Source: CAWUKT01 sp963923035
GTDB taxonomy: Bacteria; Bacteroidota; Bacteroidia; J057; JADKCL01
Direction: 5' to 3'
Assembly (NCBI GenBank): GCA_963923035.1
Contig: CAWUKT010000021.1
Coordinates: 1-64,000, forward strand
DNA: 64,000 nucleotides
Of the stretch, positions 17,053 to 27,399 are shown one piece after another. Numbering within the stretch: position 1 is the first letter of the stretch; every line of letters begins with the position of its first letter. A model generated the notes under the pieces. It saw only the letters and a program-made list of their open reading frames with translations. It was not told the DNA's origin and made no database searches. The position numbers and the translations under genes were made by a program.

Positions 17053-17796
17053 ATGGGCAATAAACAGAAAAACCGCGGGGCCCACCCCGACGACGAACGG
17101 CTCTTCAGCGCCAAATTCCAGCCCGCCCTCACGGCGGCCTGCGAGGAACTCAGCTATTTGCTCGGGCGGGGCTACAACTCGACTTCGGCCCTCAAAATTG
17201 TCGGCGACCGTCACCGCCTCAACCAACGCCAGCGCCACGCGCTGGGCCGGGTGGCCGTCGGAGCTTCCGACGTCGCCCACCGCCATAGCCGCCAACTGGC
17301 CGTGACGGACCTGCAAGGGCAGGCCATGGGCATCGATGGCTTCAACCTGCTCATCGGCGTCGAATCGGCCCTGTCGGGCGGCTTGTTGTTCCGGGCCCGG
17401 GACGGCGTCCTGCGCGACATCGCCAGCATCCACGGCTCCTACCGCCGGGTGGAACAGACGCAAATCGCCATTGAACTCATCGGCAAGCACCTTCAAGCAG
17501 TCGGAACAGGGCCCGTACGCTGGCTGTTGGACCAGCCGGTTTCAAACTCGGGCCGACTCAAGACCCGGCTCCGCGAACTCGCGGAGGAACGCGGCTGGGA
17601 TTGGTCCATCGACCTGGTATTCAACCCCGACCACGTCCTGGCGGCGGAAGAACAGATCGTCATCAGCTCGGACGGTTGGGTCATGGACCACAGCCCCCAC
17701 TGGGTGAATTGGTTGGGATATTTGGTGGAGCAGGCGATTCCCGAAGCCCGAATTGTGGATTTTTCCGGAAACCTTGCCGAAACCGCAGAGTTGTAA
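17053..17796 (+). CDS. DUF434-family protein
   Basis: A 247-residue cytoplasmic protein of the DUF434 family, found in bacteria and archaea with no established activity. Landmarks are a helical N-terminus (LTAACEELSYLLGRGYNSTSALKIVGDRHRLNQRQRHALGR), the acidic turn IDGFNLLIGVESAL, RDGVLRDIASIHGSYRR and RWLLDQPVSNSGRLKTRLRE, consistent with a predicted nucleotide-handling fold. The start was placed at MGNKQKN; upstream codons overlap the divergent small gene. The aldo/keto reductase starts 61 bp downstream on the same strand, so co-transcription is possible. Confidence 0.75.
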   Translation: MGNKQKNRGAHPDDERLFSAKFQPALTAACEELSYLLGRGYNSTSALKIVGDRHRLNQRQRHALGRVAVGASDVAHRHSRQLAVTDLQGQAMGIDGFNLLIGVESALSGGLLFRARDGVLRDIASIHGSYRRVEQTQIAIELIGKHLQAVGTGPVRWLLDQPVSNSGRLKTRLRELAEERGWDWSIDLVFNPDHVLAAEEQIVISSDGWVMDHSPHWVNWLGYLVEQAIPEARIVDFSGNLAETAEL

Positions 17797-17856
17797 TCCC
17801 GGGCACAATTCGTGTCCATCATTCTTTTGCATCGAACCTCAACACCAATAATCAAC

Positions 17857-18840
17857 ATGGAATACAGAAGACTGGGAAAATCCGGCTTGCAGGTCAGCAC
17901 ATTGTCCTTCGGCTCGTGGTTGACCTTTGGCAAGCAGATCGGCGATACCACGGCCAGTGACCTCATGAAATATGCGTACGACAACGGGGTCAACTTTTTT
18001 GACAACGCGACCATTTACGCGCAGGGGGAATCCGAGCGGGTCATGGGCGTGATCCTGAAGGAAATGGGATGGCGCCGGGATTCATTTGTCCTCTCCTCCA
18101 AGGCCTATTTCGGTTCGGATGTCAACGGTCCCAACCAAAAGGGATTGTCCCGGAAGCACCTCGTGGAGGCTTGCCATGCGGCCATGAAGCGAATGCAGGT
18201 AGACTATTTGGACCTGTTTTTCTGCCACCGCCCCGACAAGAATACCCCGATGGAGGAGACCGTCTGGACCATGCACAACCTGATTCAGCAGGGCAAAATC
18301 CTGTACTGGGGAACTTCGGAGTGGAGCGGCGTGGAAATCATGGAAGCCCACATGGTCGCCCGCCAATACAACCTGATTCCGCCGGTCATGGAGCAGCCCC
18401 AATACAATATGATGGTGCGCCAGAAGTTTGAGGTGGAATACTTCAAGATTTTCCGGGACTACGGGATGGGTTCGACGATCTGGTCCCCGCTGGGCTCGGG
18501 CATCCTGACCGGCAAATACAACGACTGCATGCCCGACGATACGCGCCTGAGCATTCAGGGAATGGAGTGGTTGCGGGACCGGGTCTTGCAGGAAGCGGCC
18601 TTGGAGAAAGTGCGGAAATTGACGGGATTGGCGAAGGAGATTGGAACCACGATGCCGCGGCTGGCCATTGCCTGGTGCCTCAAGAACCCCAATGTGAGTA
18701 CGGCCATTCTAGGAGCGTCCAAACTCTATCAGTTGGAAGAAAACCTGAAAGCGTTGGATGATGTGAAATTGCTGACGGATGAGGTGATGGAAAATATCGA
18801 AGGGATTCTGGAAAACAAGCCCGTACACCCCATGTGGTGA
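17857..18840 (+). CDS. Aldo/keto reductase
   Basis: A 327-residue NADPH-dependent aldo/keto reductase, closest in style to the AKR6/voltage-gated potassium-channel beta-subunit group (MEYRRLGKSGLQVSTLSFGSW...). The catalytic tetrad is present: D49, Y54, K82 and H124 (VDYLDLFFCHRPD). Cofactor-binding segments are STIWSPLGSGILTGKY and the late VSTAILGASKLYQLEENL. The start was set at MEYRRLG, the family N-terminus; the frame is open for 15 more codons upstream. The physiological substrate is unknown, but members reduce reactive carbonyls. A good terminator follows at 18875. Confidence 0.93.
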   Translation: MEYRRLGKSGLQVSTLSFGSWLTFGKQIGDTTASDLMKYAYDNGVNFFDNATIYAQGESERVMGVILKEMGWRRDSFVLSSKAYFGSDVNGPNQKGLSRKHLVEACHAAMKRMQVDYLDLFFCHRPDKNTPMEETVWTMHNLIQQGKILYWGTSEWSGVEIMEAHMVARQYNLIPPVMEQPQYNMMVRQKFEVEYFKIFRDYGMGSTIWSPLGSGILTGKYNDCMPDDTRLSIQGMEWLRDRVLQEAALEKVRKLTGLAKEIGTTMPRLAIAWCLKNPNVSTAILGASKLYQLEENLKALDDVKLLTDEVMENIEGILENKPVHPMW

Positions 18841-18874
18841 CCCTGGGCCCAACCTTCTCAAATGATACCCGATC

Positions 18875-18910
18875 GGGGGCGGTGAAAAAGGCCACCGCTC
18901 CCTTTCTTTT
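18875..18910 (+). terminator. Terminator of the aldo/keto reductase gene
   Basis: A 10-bp stem GGGGGCGGTG/CACCGCTCCC (one G-T pair) with an 8-base loop is followed by TTTCTTTTG. It sits between the reductase stop and the gpmI promoter. Confidence 0.85.
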
Positions 18911-18935
18911 GCCCACTCCTTTGCCTTAAAAAAAC

Positions 18936-18943
18936 TATCTTTG
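18936..18943 (+). promoter_or_regulatory. gpmI promoter -7 box, leaderless-type
   Basis: An exact TAnnTTTG match (TATCTTTG) lies 5 bases before the gpmI ATG, which places the transcript start at or next to the start codon. Confidence 0.65.
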
Positions 18944-18948
18944 CCGCG

Positions 18949-20484
18949 ATGAGCCGAAAAGTAATCCTGATAATCATGGATGGTTGGGGCCTGGCCACTG
19001 ACCCGTCCGTTTCCGCCATTCAATCCGCCCACACTCCTTTCTTTGACCGGTCATGGACCGCCCAACCGCATAGCCGCCTCCAAGCATCGGAAGAAGCCGT
19101 CGGGCTGCCGGCCGGCCAAATGGGCAACTCCGAGGTCGGCCACATGCACATCGGAGCCGGACGGACCATTGATCAGGAATTGGTCCGGATCACCAAGGCC
19201 CTCGACGAAGGCACCCTGCGGGAAAATCCCGAGTACCAGGCCCTCGTCGCCTATGCCCGTTCCAACAACCGGCCCATTCACCTGCTCGGCTTGCTGAGCG
19301 ATGGCGGCGTCCACAGCCACATTAACCACCTGAAAGGCTTGCTCTCCCTGCTGGCGCAGGAAGAAGGCTTGCCCCCGGTGTACATCCATGCCTTCACCGA
19401 TGGCCGGGACACCGATCCCCGCGGCGGCATCCGCTATGTCGCGGACCTGGAAGCCCACCTAGCCGAGATCGGCAAGGGGGAAATTGCCAGTGTGGTGGGG
19501 CGCTATTACGCGATGGACCGGAACCAGAAGTGGGACCGGATTGCGCGGGCGCATCAGCTGTTGACAGCTGGGACCGGCACGGCCCACGCCTCGGCCAGCG
19601 AAGCCATCGAGGCTTCCTACGCCGCCGACGTCACCGACGAATTCATTGAGCCGCGGGTCATCATCCGCGACGGCACCCCGGTGGCGACGATCCAGCCGGG
19701 TGACGCGCTTCTCTTCTTCAATTTCCGCACCGACCGCGGCCGTCAATTGACCATCCAGCTCACCCAGAAGGATTTTCCGGAGGAAGGCACCCGGACGCTC
19801 GACCTGCACTACGTCACCATGACCCGCTATGATGAATCCTTCGAGGGTATCCGGGTCTTGTTCGACAAGCCCGACGTGCAGCAGGCCCTCGGAGAAGTGC
19901 TGGCCGCCAATGGGAAAACCCAGGTCCGGATTGCCGAGACCGAGAAATACCCGCACGTGACCTTTTTCTTCAATGGGGGCCGGGAAACGCCCTTTGAAGG
20001 GGAACAACGCATCCTTGTACCCTCGCCTCCGGTGGCGACCTACGACCTGCAACCGGAGATGAGCGCACTGGAGATCCGGGACCGGATCAATGCGGCCATC
20101 GTCCAGGACCATCCCGATTTCATTTGCCTGAACTTCGCCAATCCCGATATGGTGGGCCATACCGGCGTATTTGAAGCGGTGGTCAAGGCCTGCGAAACGG
20201 TGGACTCCACAACCCAATCCGTAGTGGAAACGGCCCTGGCCGAAGGCTATACCTGCCTGGTCACCGCCGACCACGGCAACGCCGATTTTATGCGCAATCC
20301 GGATGGCTCGGCGCATACGGCCCATACCACCTCGCTCGTTCCGCTGATGTTGTTTCAGCCGGAAGCAGATGCCCCGCTGAACCTCCGGGACGGCGAATTG
20401 GGCGACCTGGCCCCGACCATTCTGCACCTGATGGGGCTGGACATTCCGGTCGAGATGACCGGAAAAGTACTGACCGAAGCATGA
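18949..20484 (+). CDS. gpmI: 2,3-bisphosphoglycerate-independent phosphoglycerate mutase
   Basis: A 511-residue cofactor-independent phosphoglycerate mutase, interconverting 3- and 2-phosphoglycerate in glycolysis and gluconeogenesis. It belongs to the alkaline phosphatase superfamily and uses two manganese ions. Visible residues: D11 (IIMDGWG), the phosphorylated S61 in MGNSEVGHMHIGAG, the DGRD(T)DP segment near 155, RYYAMDRNQKWDR, FNFRTDRGRQ, FANPDMVGHTG and TADHGNAD near the C-terminus. Length is normal for the family. Its stop codon overlaps the next start by 4 bp (ATGA). Confidence 0.97.
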   Translation: MSRKVILIIMDGWGLATDPSVSAIQSAHTPFFDRSWTAQPHSRLQASEEAVGLPAGQMGNSEVGHMHIGAGRTIDQELVRITKALDEGTLRENPEYQALVAYARSNNRPIHLLGLLSDGGVHSHINHLKGLLSLLAQEEGLPPVYIHAFTDGRDTDPRGGIRYVADLEAHLAEIGKGEIASVVGRYYAMDRNQKWDRIARAHQLLTAGTGTAHASASEAIEASYAADVTDEFIEPRVIIRDGTPVATIQPGDALLFFNFRTDRGRQLTIQLTQKDFPEEGTRTLDLHYVTMTRYDESFEGIRVLFDKPDVQQALGEVLAANGKTQVRIAETEKYPHVTFFFNGGRETPFEGEQRILVPSPPVATYDLQPEMSALEIRDRINAAIVQDHPDFICLNFANPDMVGHTGVFEAVVKACETVDSTTQSVVETALAEGYTCLVTADHGNADFMRNPDGSAHTAHTTSLVPLMLFQPEADAPLNLRDGELGDLAPTILHLMGLDIPVEMTGKVLTEA

Positions 20485-21077
20485 AAAAGACGCTGTTTTT
20501 CCTGATCCTCTTCCTTCCGGCGGCTTTGATGGGCCAGCGGGTCTCTCCCTATGCCCAGCAATTCTGGAAGCAGATCAAGCAGACCTGTTCGGAGGGGACC
20601 TTGAGGTGGGAAAAAAGCATCGAAGAGGTGGGGGAAAATGCGGTTCATGGGACCGAAACCCATATCTACCAGATCGATTGCGAAACGGTCAGCATCTTGC
20701 GGACCGACGCCGATGCGCCCGAGGACATCCCCTCTCTGGAAGAATTTCACTACCTCTTCGAATACAACTGCTACAACCCCTATATCAAGGATTACTTTGA
20801 TCTGAATGAGGAAAAAGGGGTGGTGGCGATTCTGAAACCCGAATACAAGGAAGATACGCCGCTCCAGAAGCAGGTTTTCGAAACCAGTTCGGATGGCACC
20901 CTGCTGTATGCCGAGGCCCATGTCCTCAAGGAAAATATGCTCTACGACCTGGAAGTCAAGGTTCGGGTATGGTTTTCGAAGAATGGGAACTATGAGCGGC
21001 ACGAGATTGATACGTTCACGCGTCCAGCGCTCAAGGATGGCGTGAAGACCCAGATCAAGGCATATTTGCGGCCATGA
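20481..21077 (+). CDS. Hypothetical exported protein
   Basis: A 198-residue protein with a clear signal peptide (MKKTLFFLILFLPAALMGQ, cleavage about residue 19) and a mixed alpha/beta mature part rich in acidic and aromatic residues. No family is recognised. The two mature cysteines (QTCSEG, IDCET) and the later YNCYNPY segment could form a disulfide in the periplasm. It is joined by 4-bp overlaps to gpmI upstream and crcB downstream, so all three should be made together. Confidence 0.75.
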   Translation: MKKTLFFLILFLPAALMGQRVSPYAQQFWKQIKQTCSEGTLRWEKSIEEVGENAVHGTETHIYQIDCETVSILRTDADAPEDIPSLEEFHYLFEYNCYNPYIKDYFDLNEEKGVVAILKPEYKEDTPLQKQVFETSSDGTLLYAEAHVLKENMLYDLEVKVRVWFSKNGNYERHEIDTFTRPALKDGVKTQIKAYLRP

Positions 21078-21451
21078 TGGAAGCTCTGGCCATATTTTTG
21101 GGAGGAGGACTCGGCAGTTTGAGTCGGTGGGGATTGGGAGTATGGTTGGGAAAAACAGAGGGTGGCTTTCCGCTGGGAACCCTGGCCGCGAACCTCGCCG
21201 CCTGTATCATCCTTGGATTTCTGACCGGAATGCTGCTGCGTAAGGTCGACATCCCCCGTCCGCTCCAAGCGGGTGCCCTCACGGGCTTCTGTGGAGGCTT
21301 CAGCACCTTTTCCACCTTTTCCGGCGAGACCGCCTTCCTCTTCGATTCGGGCAAAACCGGCCTCGCATTGTTGTACATCGGCGCTTCCCTCATCCTGTGC
21401 CTCGGCGGTATTTTCCTCGGTCAGTGGTTCGCCAACCGCCTGTTTACCTGA
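21074..21451 (+). CDS. crcB: Fluoride efflux channel CrcB/FluC
   Basis: A 125-residue membrane protein of the Fluc (CrcB) family, which exports fluoride as an antiparallel dimer. Family marks are GGGLGSLSRWGL near the start, PLGTLAANLAACIILGFLTG, and GFCGGFSTFSTFSGE, carrying the pore Phe and Thr/Ser residues. Four transmembrane helices fit the sequence. It overlaps the preceding secreted-protein gene by 4 bp, and its 3' end overlaps that of the convergent DUF3810 gene by 8 bp. No fluoride riboswitch was seen; expression presumably follows gpmI. Confidence 0.93.
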   Translation: MMEALAIFLGGGLGSLSRWGLGVWLGKTEGGFPLGTLAANLAACIILGFLTGMLLRKVDIPRPLQAGALTGFCGGFSTFSTFSGETAFLFDSGKTGLALLYIGASLILCLGGIFLGQWFANRLFT

Positions 21452-22532
21452 ACTTTTCCGCCCACGCCAACCACAAAATCACCACCCGGTTATAGCTGTC
21501 GACCCCGCCTTCCACGCCCTGGGCCCGGAGGTAGGTATCGTTGACCTGGGAGCCGACTTTTCGGAGGCGGCCATCGTAGCGCCGCCCGTTGTTGCGGGTG
21601 GCGATGAGGTCCATGCGGAAGCCCGGATCGAGGGAATCGACAATGCAGGGCAGTTCATCGGGCGCCCGGCGGGCGAGTTCGTTGGCGAAGTAGCGGTAGC
21701 GCATGAAGGCGCTCGAATACCGGACCACCGGGTCTTGCGATTGTGAAGTGGCCAGTAAGCCCCAGAAATTGCAGGTGCCTTCGTCGCCAAATCCCATGCC
21801 GTGGGCCATCTCGTGGGCCATCGTGAAGGGAATCTGGGGAGCGGTCAGGGCGGCCGAGACATTGCCTTCGCCGACGAAGGGATTGTAGATGCCCGCGACA
21901 TTGAACCGGAGGAGCCAGCCGCCGGGGCGGATGAGTCGGGGGCGGACGTAGGCAGTGGAAAAATGGTATTTGGGCAGGAGGCGGTCGTAACTGGCCTGCA
22001 AGGAGTCGGTCAGGGCGGCGGGCAAATGCTGGGCGGTCAGGGTATCCGGTCCCACATCTGGGATTTGGGCGCGCCATTGGCCGGCTTCAAGGGCCGCTTT
22101 GCGGGCCGTGGTCACCAGGGTTTCGATGGCCGGGGCCTGGGGAGAAAGGTCGAGACTGGTCGTGATGGGCTGGCGAAAGTAATTGAAGCCCCAGAGCCAG
22201 TAAAACAGGCCGAAAATGACGCTGAAGACGGTGAAAATGCGGTGGAAAAGGTGGACAAAGCGACGGGATGTTTTGGGCGGGCGGCGGAGAAGGCGTTTTC
22301 TTACCCTCCAAACGATCCCCACCAGCAATCCGGTCGCGAGCACATAGGTCATGGGCAGGGGAACGAGCCAACTGAGGCCCTCCAATGGCTTTCGGAGGAT
22401 GGGGTAGAGGCCGCGGCTGTACAGGGATTCGACGGTGGCGGGAAATGCAGGCGCGACCAGCACCAGCAGGAGGGTGATGAGGCCAAACCAAATGCCGGCG
22501 TGACGCCGTTGGAAAATGCGTTTCCAAGCCAT
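21444..22532 (-). CDS. DUF3810 membrane-anchored putative zinc metallopeptidase
   Basis: A 362-residue protein with three N-terminal membrane segments (about 14-32, 58-76 and 98-118) and a soluble domain carrying HEMAH at 240-244 in FTMAHEMAHGMGFGDEGTCNFWG. This has the HExxH zinc-protease form, with a likely further ligand in the following GDEGTCN. It matches the DUF3810 family of Bacteroidota, which has no proven activity. A leaderless-type promoter box lies 4 bases before the ATG. It converges on crcB with an 8-bp overlap of coding ends. Confidence 0.88.
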   Translation of the reverse strand: MAWKRIFQRRHAGIWFGLITLLLVLVAPAFPATVESLYSRGLYPILRKPLEGLSWLVPLPMTYVLATGLLVGIVWRVRKRLLRRPPKTSRRFVHLFHRIFTVFSVIFGLFYWLWGFNYFRQPITTSLDLSPQAPAIETLVTTARKAALEAGQWRAQIPDVGPDTLTAQHLPAALTDSLQASYDRLLPKYHFSTAYVRPRLIRPGGWLLRFNVAGIYNPFVGEGNVSAALTAPQIPFTMAHEMAHGMGFGDEGTCNFWGLLATSQSQDPVVRYSSAFMRYRYFANELARRAPDELPCIVDSLDPGFRMDLIATRNNGRRYDGRLRKVGSQVNDTYLRAQGVEGGVDSYNRVVILWLAWAEKFR

Positions 22533-22536
22533 GAAA

Positions 22537-22544
22537 CGAAGATA
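22537..22544 (-). promoter_or_regulatory. Promoter -7 box for the DUF3810 gene, leaderless-type
   Basis: TATCTTCG on the minus strand ends 4 bases before the ATG at 22532. Confidence 0.5.
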
Positions 22545-22700
22545 GGCGATTGTGGAAAATAGAACGCAAGGCGGAACGGTGGAATGGTCAGGGAAATTGC
22601 CAAATGATTTTTATCAGGGGAGTGGGAGGGGCGTCGGAGAAAATGTGCGTGCGGGCTGGAAAAGGATGTTTTTGCTCCCAAATGGCTTAATTCCGTTTTA

Positions 22701-22732
22701 TTTGACATTAGGACCAACCAATCCTATTTTTG
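22701..22732 (+). promoter_or_regulatory. sdh operon promoter (Bacteroidota sigma-ABfr type)
   Basis: TTTG at 22701-22704, 20 bases, then TATTTTTG at 22725-22732. Both elements and the spacing match the Bacteroidota consensus (TTTG ... TAnnTTTG). The start of transcription would be near 22739, leaving a leader of about 30 bases before sdhC. Confidence 0.75.
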
Positions 22733-22769
22733 AGTAGTTGATGAGTAGAAGTACAATAAAAACACTTCA

Positions 22770-23498
22770 ATGAGTAATCTAACCGCCTCTTTTACCTACT
22801 CCATTGGTAAGAAGCTAGTCATGGGCCTGACAGGCCTGTTCTTAGTTGTATTCCTGGGGACCCACCTGGCCGGTAACCTCACCATGTTTACCGGGCCGAT
22901 GGCCTTCGCGAAGTACGCTCACTTTATGGGCAGCAATCCGCTGATCCGGGTAGCAGAAATTGGTCTGTTTGCCTTCCTGTTGTTCCACATCGCGGATGGC
23001 CTCATGCTGGCCCGCCAAAACCGGGCCGCCCGTCCAACCCGCTACTACAAGACCAGCGGAGCAGCATCCTCCTGGTTCTCCCGCAACATGGTTTGGTCCG
23101 GGATCGTGATGCTCGTTTTCCTGATCCTCCACCTCATCTCCTTCTTCCTCATGGGACGATTCGGAGTCGATGTGCCGATTGGCGACCCCAATTACCAGGC
23201 CTACGCCAACGAGCCGGGCTTTGTGGAGGCATTCGCGGTCTACCCCCACGAAACTGAACTCTATATCAAATCCATCCACCACTTTGGCATGTGGTGGTAT
23301 ACGGCCATTTATGTACTGGCGATGCTGTTCATTGGATTCCACCTCAACCATGGTTTCCAGAGCTCCTTCCAGACCCTCGGTCTTACCCATCCCAAGTACA
23401 ATGCCATCATCAAAGGTACTGGCACTTTCCTCGCGGTCATCTTGCCCGCCGGGTTCGCAGCCATTCCGCTTTATTTTTTCATTGAATCCGTGATATAA
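22770..23498 (+). CDS. sdhC: Succinate dehydrogenase cytochrome b subunit
   Basis: A 242-residue membrane anchor of succinate:quinone oxidoreductase, of the single-subunit di-haem type B form used by Bacteroidota. Five hydrophobic segments are visible with conserved histidines in or near them: GTHLAGNL, FAKYAHFMG, LLFHIADG, LILHLIS and IHHFGMWWY/GFHLNHGFQ. Several of these bind the two haems b. It carries electrons from SdhB to menaquinone. It begins the sdhCAB operon, with sdhA 12 bp downstream. Confidence 0.95.
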   Translation: MSNLTASFTYSIGKKLVMGLTGLFLVVFLGTHLAGNLTMFTGPMAFAKYAHFMGSNPLIRVAEIGLFAFLLFHIADGLMLARQNRAARPTRYYKTSGAASSWFSRNMVWSGIVMLVFLILHLISFFLMGRFGVDVPIGDPNYQAYANEPGFVEAFAVYPHETELYIKSIHHFGMWWYTAIYVLAMLFIGFHLNHGFQSSFQTLGLTHPKYNAIIKGTGTFLAVILPAGFAAIPLYFFIESVI

Positions 23499-23510
23499 GC
23501 AGCACCAGAT

Positions 23511-25433
<1,923 letters not shown>

Positions 25434-25473
25434 GAATCGTGCTCTTCGGAGTGGGTTTCCAAGCTAAAATATT

Positions 25474-26226
25474 ATGAAAATTAACCTTAAAGTATGGCGT
25501 CAGGATGGTCCCAAGGCGAAAGGCTTCATGGAGGACCACGTCGTCAATGATGTGACCGGTGAAATGTCTTTCCTTGAAATGCTGGACGTCCTGAACGAAC
25601 GGTTGATCAAGGAGGAAAACAAAGAGCCGATTGCATTTGACCACGACTGCCGGGAAGGCATTTGTGGGATGTGCAGCATGGTGATCAACGGTCGCCCGCA
25701 TGGGCCAAACCGCATGACCACCACTTGTCAGCTCCACATGCGCTCCTTCAAAGATGGCGATACCATCGTGGTAGAGCCCTGGCGGGCCCGCGCATTCCCG
25801 GTCATCAAGGACCTTGCGGTCGACCGGGGAGCATTTGACCGCATCATCGAAGCCGGTGGATACATTTCCGTCTCCACAGGTTCCGCAGTCGACGGCAATG
25901 CCATTCCGATCGAAAAAGACCTCTCTTCCGAGGCCTTTGATGCGGCCACCTGCATCGGTTGCGGCGCTTGCGTCGCCGCTTGCCCGAACGCTTCCGCCAT
26001 GTTGTTTGTCGGCGCCAAGGTTTCCCATTTCTCCATCCTCCCCCAGGGCAAGGTCGAAGCCACCCGCCGGGTTCGGAACATGGTTAAGCAAATGGATGCC
26101 GAAGGGTTTGGCAACTGCTCCAATATTGGCGCATGCGCGGTAGAATGTCCGGTTGGAATTGACCTGAAGTATATCGCGAGAATGAATCGTGACTACTTAA
26201 AAGCCAATTTTGCATCCAGAGCCTAA
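25474..26226 (+). CDS. sdhB: Succinate dehydrogenase iron-sulfur subunit
   Basis: A 250-residue electron-transfer subunit. [2Fe-2S] ligands are C59, C64, C67 and C85 (CREGICGMC...TTTC). The ferredoxin-like half has C160-IGC-GAC-VAAC-P and C215-SNIGAC-AVEC-P for the [4Fe-4S] and [3Fe-4S] clusters. It passes electrons from FAD to the haems and quinone in SdhC. It is the last gene of sdhCAB. A small hairpin, CTAAAC-GAAA-GTTTAG at 26223-26238, overlaps its stop codon and precedes the next gene. Confidence 0.97.
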   Translation: MKINLKVWRQDGPKAKGFMEDHVVNDVTGEMSFLEMLDVLNERLIKEENKEPIAFDHDCREGICGMCSMVINGRPHGPNRMTTTCQLHMRSFKDGDTIVVEPWRARAFPVIKDLAVDRGAFDRIIEAGGYISVSTGSAVDGNAIPIEKDLSSEAFDAATCIGCGACVAACPNASAMLFVGAKVSHFSILPQGKVEATRRVRNMVKQMDAEGFGNCSNIGACAVECPVGIDLKYIARMNRDYLKANFASRA

Positions 26227-26250
26227 ACGAAAGTTTAGTACTTTAGGGGA

Positions 26251-26745
26251 ATGAAGAAGTTACTTTTATCCCTCGGGCTGCTATTGTTGGTGGGAAGTAT
26301 TCAGGCACAGGATGCTTCCATCGATTCCCGTAAAGAAGAGGTGCTGTCAATTATCAACGAACATTCCCCCATGTTGGAGGAATTTCAATCCAAATTGGCC
26401 GAGCACAAGTCACACTTGGAGGAGCGAATCATCGTTCTGAAGTACCACAGAGGCAACAAGGAAGTCACCGAAGCCTGTTCACTCGTTGTTCAGACGGTGG
26501 AGCCTTACTACAACAATGTGGTCCAGGAAGTGCAGGAATACCAGGCTGTCTGGTTCGACCAGACCCGGAACATTACTGCGATTTACACCCGTTACGGGGA
26601 ACTCAAAGAAGCCACTGGTGGCGGTAGCAATGACCTTCAGGGGTTTGTGGACCAGCACCGCCGTTACCTCGAGCTTCTTGACAATGTGAAAAGCGATTTG
26701 ATTGGAGTGATCACCGACCTGAGCTCGATCAAGAACTCGATCTGA
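26251..26745 (+). CDS. Exported coiled-coil hypothetical protein
   Basis: A 164-residue protein with a signal peptide (MKKLLLSLGLLLLVGSIQAQ, cut after about residue 20). The mature part is almost wholly helical with heptad-like spacing (LEEFQSKLAEHKSHLEERI, VEPYYNNVVQEVQEYQAVW, YLELLDNVKSDLIGVITDLSSI). No family is recognised. It lies 24 bp after sdhB and ends at a strong terminator, so it may be expressed with sdhCAB, although a role in complex II is not implied. Confidence 0.75.
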   Translation: MKKLLLSLGLLLLVGSIQAQDASIDSRKEEVLSIINEHSPMLEEFQSKLAEHKSHLEERIIVLKYHRGNKEVTEACSLVVQTVEPYYNNVVQEVQEYQAVWFDQTRNITAIYTRYGELKEATGGGSNDLQGFVDQHRRYLELLDNVKSDLIGVITDLSSIKNSI

Positions 26746-26764
26746 TCTCCGATCCATCCGATAT

Positions 26765-26798
26765 AAAAAAGGCTGTCTCCCGCGAGGCAGCCTTTTTT
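26765..26798. terminator. Strong bidirectional terminator
   Basis: A 15-bp stem starts AAAAAAGGCTG and ends CAGCCTTTTTT, with a single G-T pair and a 4-base loop. It lies between the exported coiled-coil gene (+) and the quinone-reductase-like gene (-), and has T-runs on both strands. Confidence 0.93.
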
Positions 26799-26814
26799 CA
26801 TGGGGGGAGGGCGG

Positions 26815-27399
26815 TTAAAAATGAGCGGCCAAATGGGCTTTGAAACGCTCGATGTCCTGCTCCATTTCCGGGTTTTTCATCAGGTCGTGGGCGGAAAAGG
26901 TCGGGAGAGGTTCCATGCCCATGAACTTGAAGTTGAGGTGGGTGGGGCGGAACAGATCGTCCACGCTCATGCCCTGGAAGAAGGGTTCGTTGGGATCGTC
27001 GAAGGCCTCCCGAGGCGCATTGGCGGTGAGAGAAAGCATGTATTGGGTGCCGGTAAGCAGGCCGCCCATGCCGTAGTTTTCCTTGGGACGTTCCCGACTC
27101 CGGCCGTCTCCATTGCACATTTTCCCCATCATCCCCACCGTATACACTTCATCGATGTACTTCTTGAAACTCCAGGACGTCCCCATCCAATTGATCGGGG
27201 ATTGGAAGAAAATGATATCCGCCCAGAGGTGCTTCTCGACCTCCTCCTCCACATTGTAGGTTTCCTGGGTTGCGGTGAATTGGGTGGCGTAGCCCTTTTG
27301 AGCGAAGAATTCACGGGCCAGGTCGATGAAGGTTTGGTTGGCGCGGCCCGGCGCAAATTCATAGTGCTGGTGGCCGTTGATCAGAAATATATTTTTCAT
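26815..27399 (-). CDS. MdaB-like NAD(P)H-dependent oxidoreductase
   Basis: A 194-residue flavodoxin-fold oxidoreductase of the NQO/MdaB group. Such enzymes use FAD/FMN and NAD(P)H for two-electron reduction of quinones, avoiding semiquinone radicals. Landmarks are the opening IFLINGHQHYEFAPGRANQTF, the FFQSPINWMGTSWSFKKYIDEVYTVGMM segment (flavin and substrate site), and YGMGGLLTGTQYMLSLTANAP. Its start overlaps the stop of the upstream peroxiredoxin-like gene by 4 bp. The pair is divergent from a LysR regulator, a common layout for electrophile or oxidant response. Confidence 0.9.
   Translation of the reverse strand: MKNIFLINGHQHYEFAPGRANQTFIDLAREFFAQKGYATQFTATQETYNVEEEVEKHLWADIIFFQSPINWMGTSWSFKKYIDEVYTVGMMGKMCNGDGRSRERPKENYGMGGLLTGTQYMLSLTANAPREAFDDPNEPFFQGMSVDDLFRPTHLNFKFMGMEPLPTFSAHDLMKNPEMEQDIERFKAHLAAHF

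Noticed and set aside
20650..21080. Fluoride riboswitch upstream of crcB
   Set aside because: crcB starts inside the preceding gene's stop codon, and there is no room or visible conserved riboswitch core.
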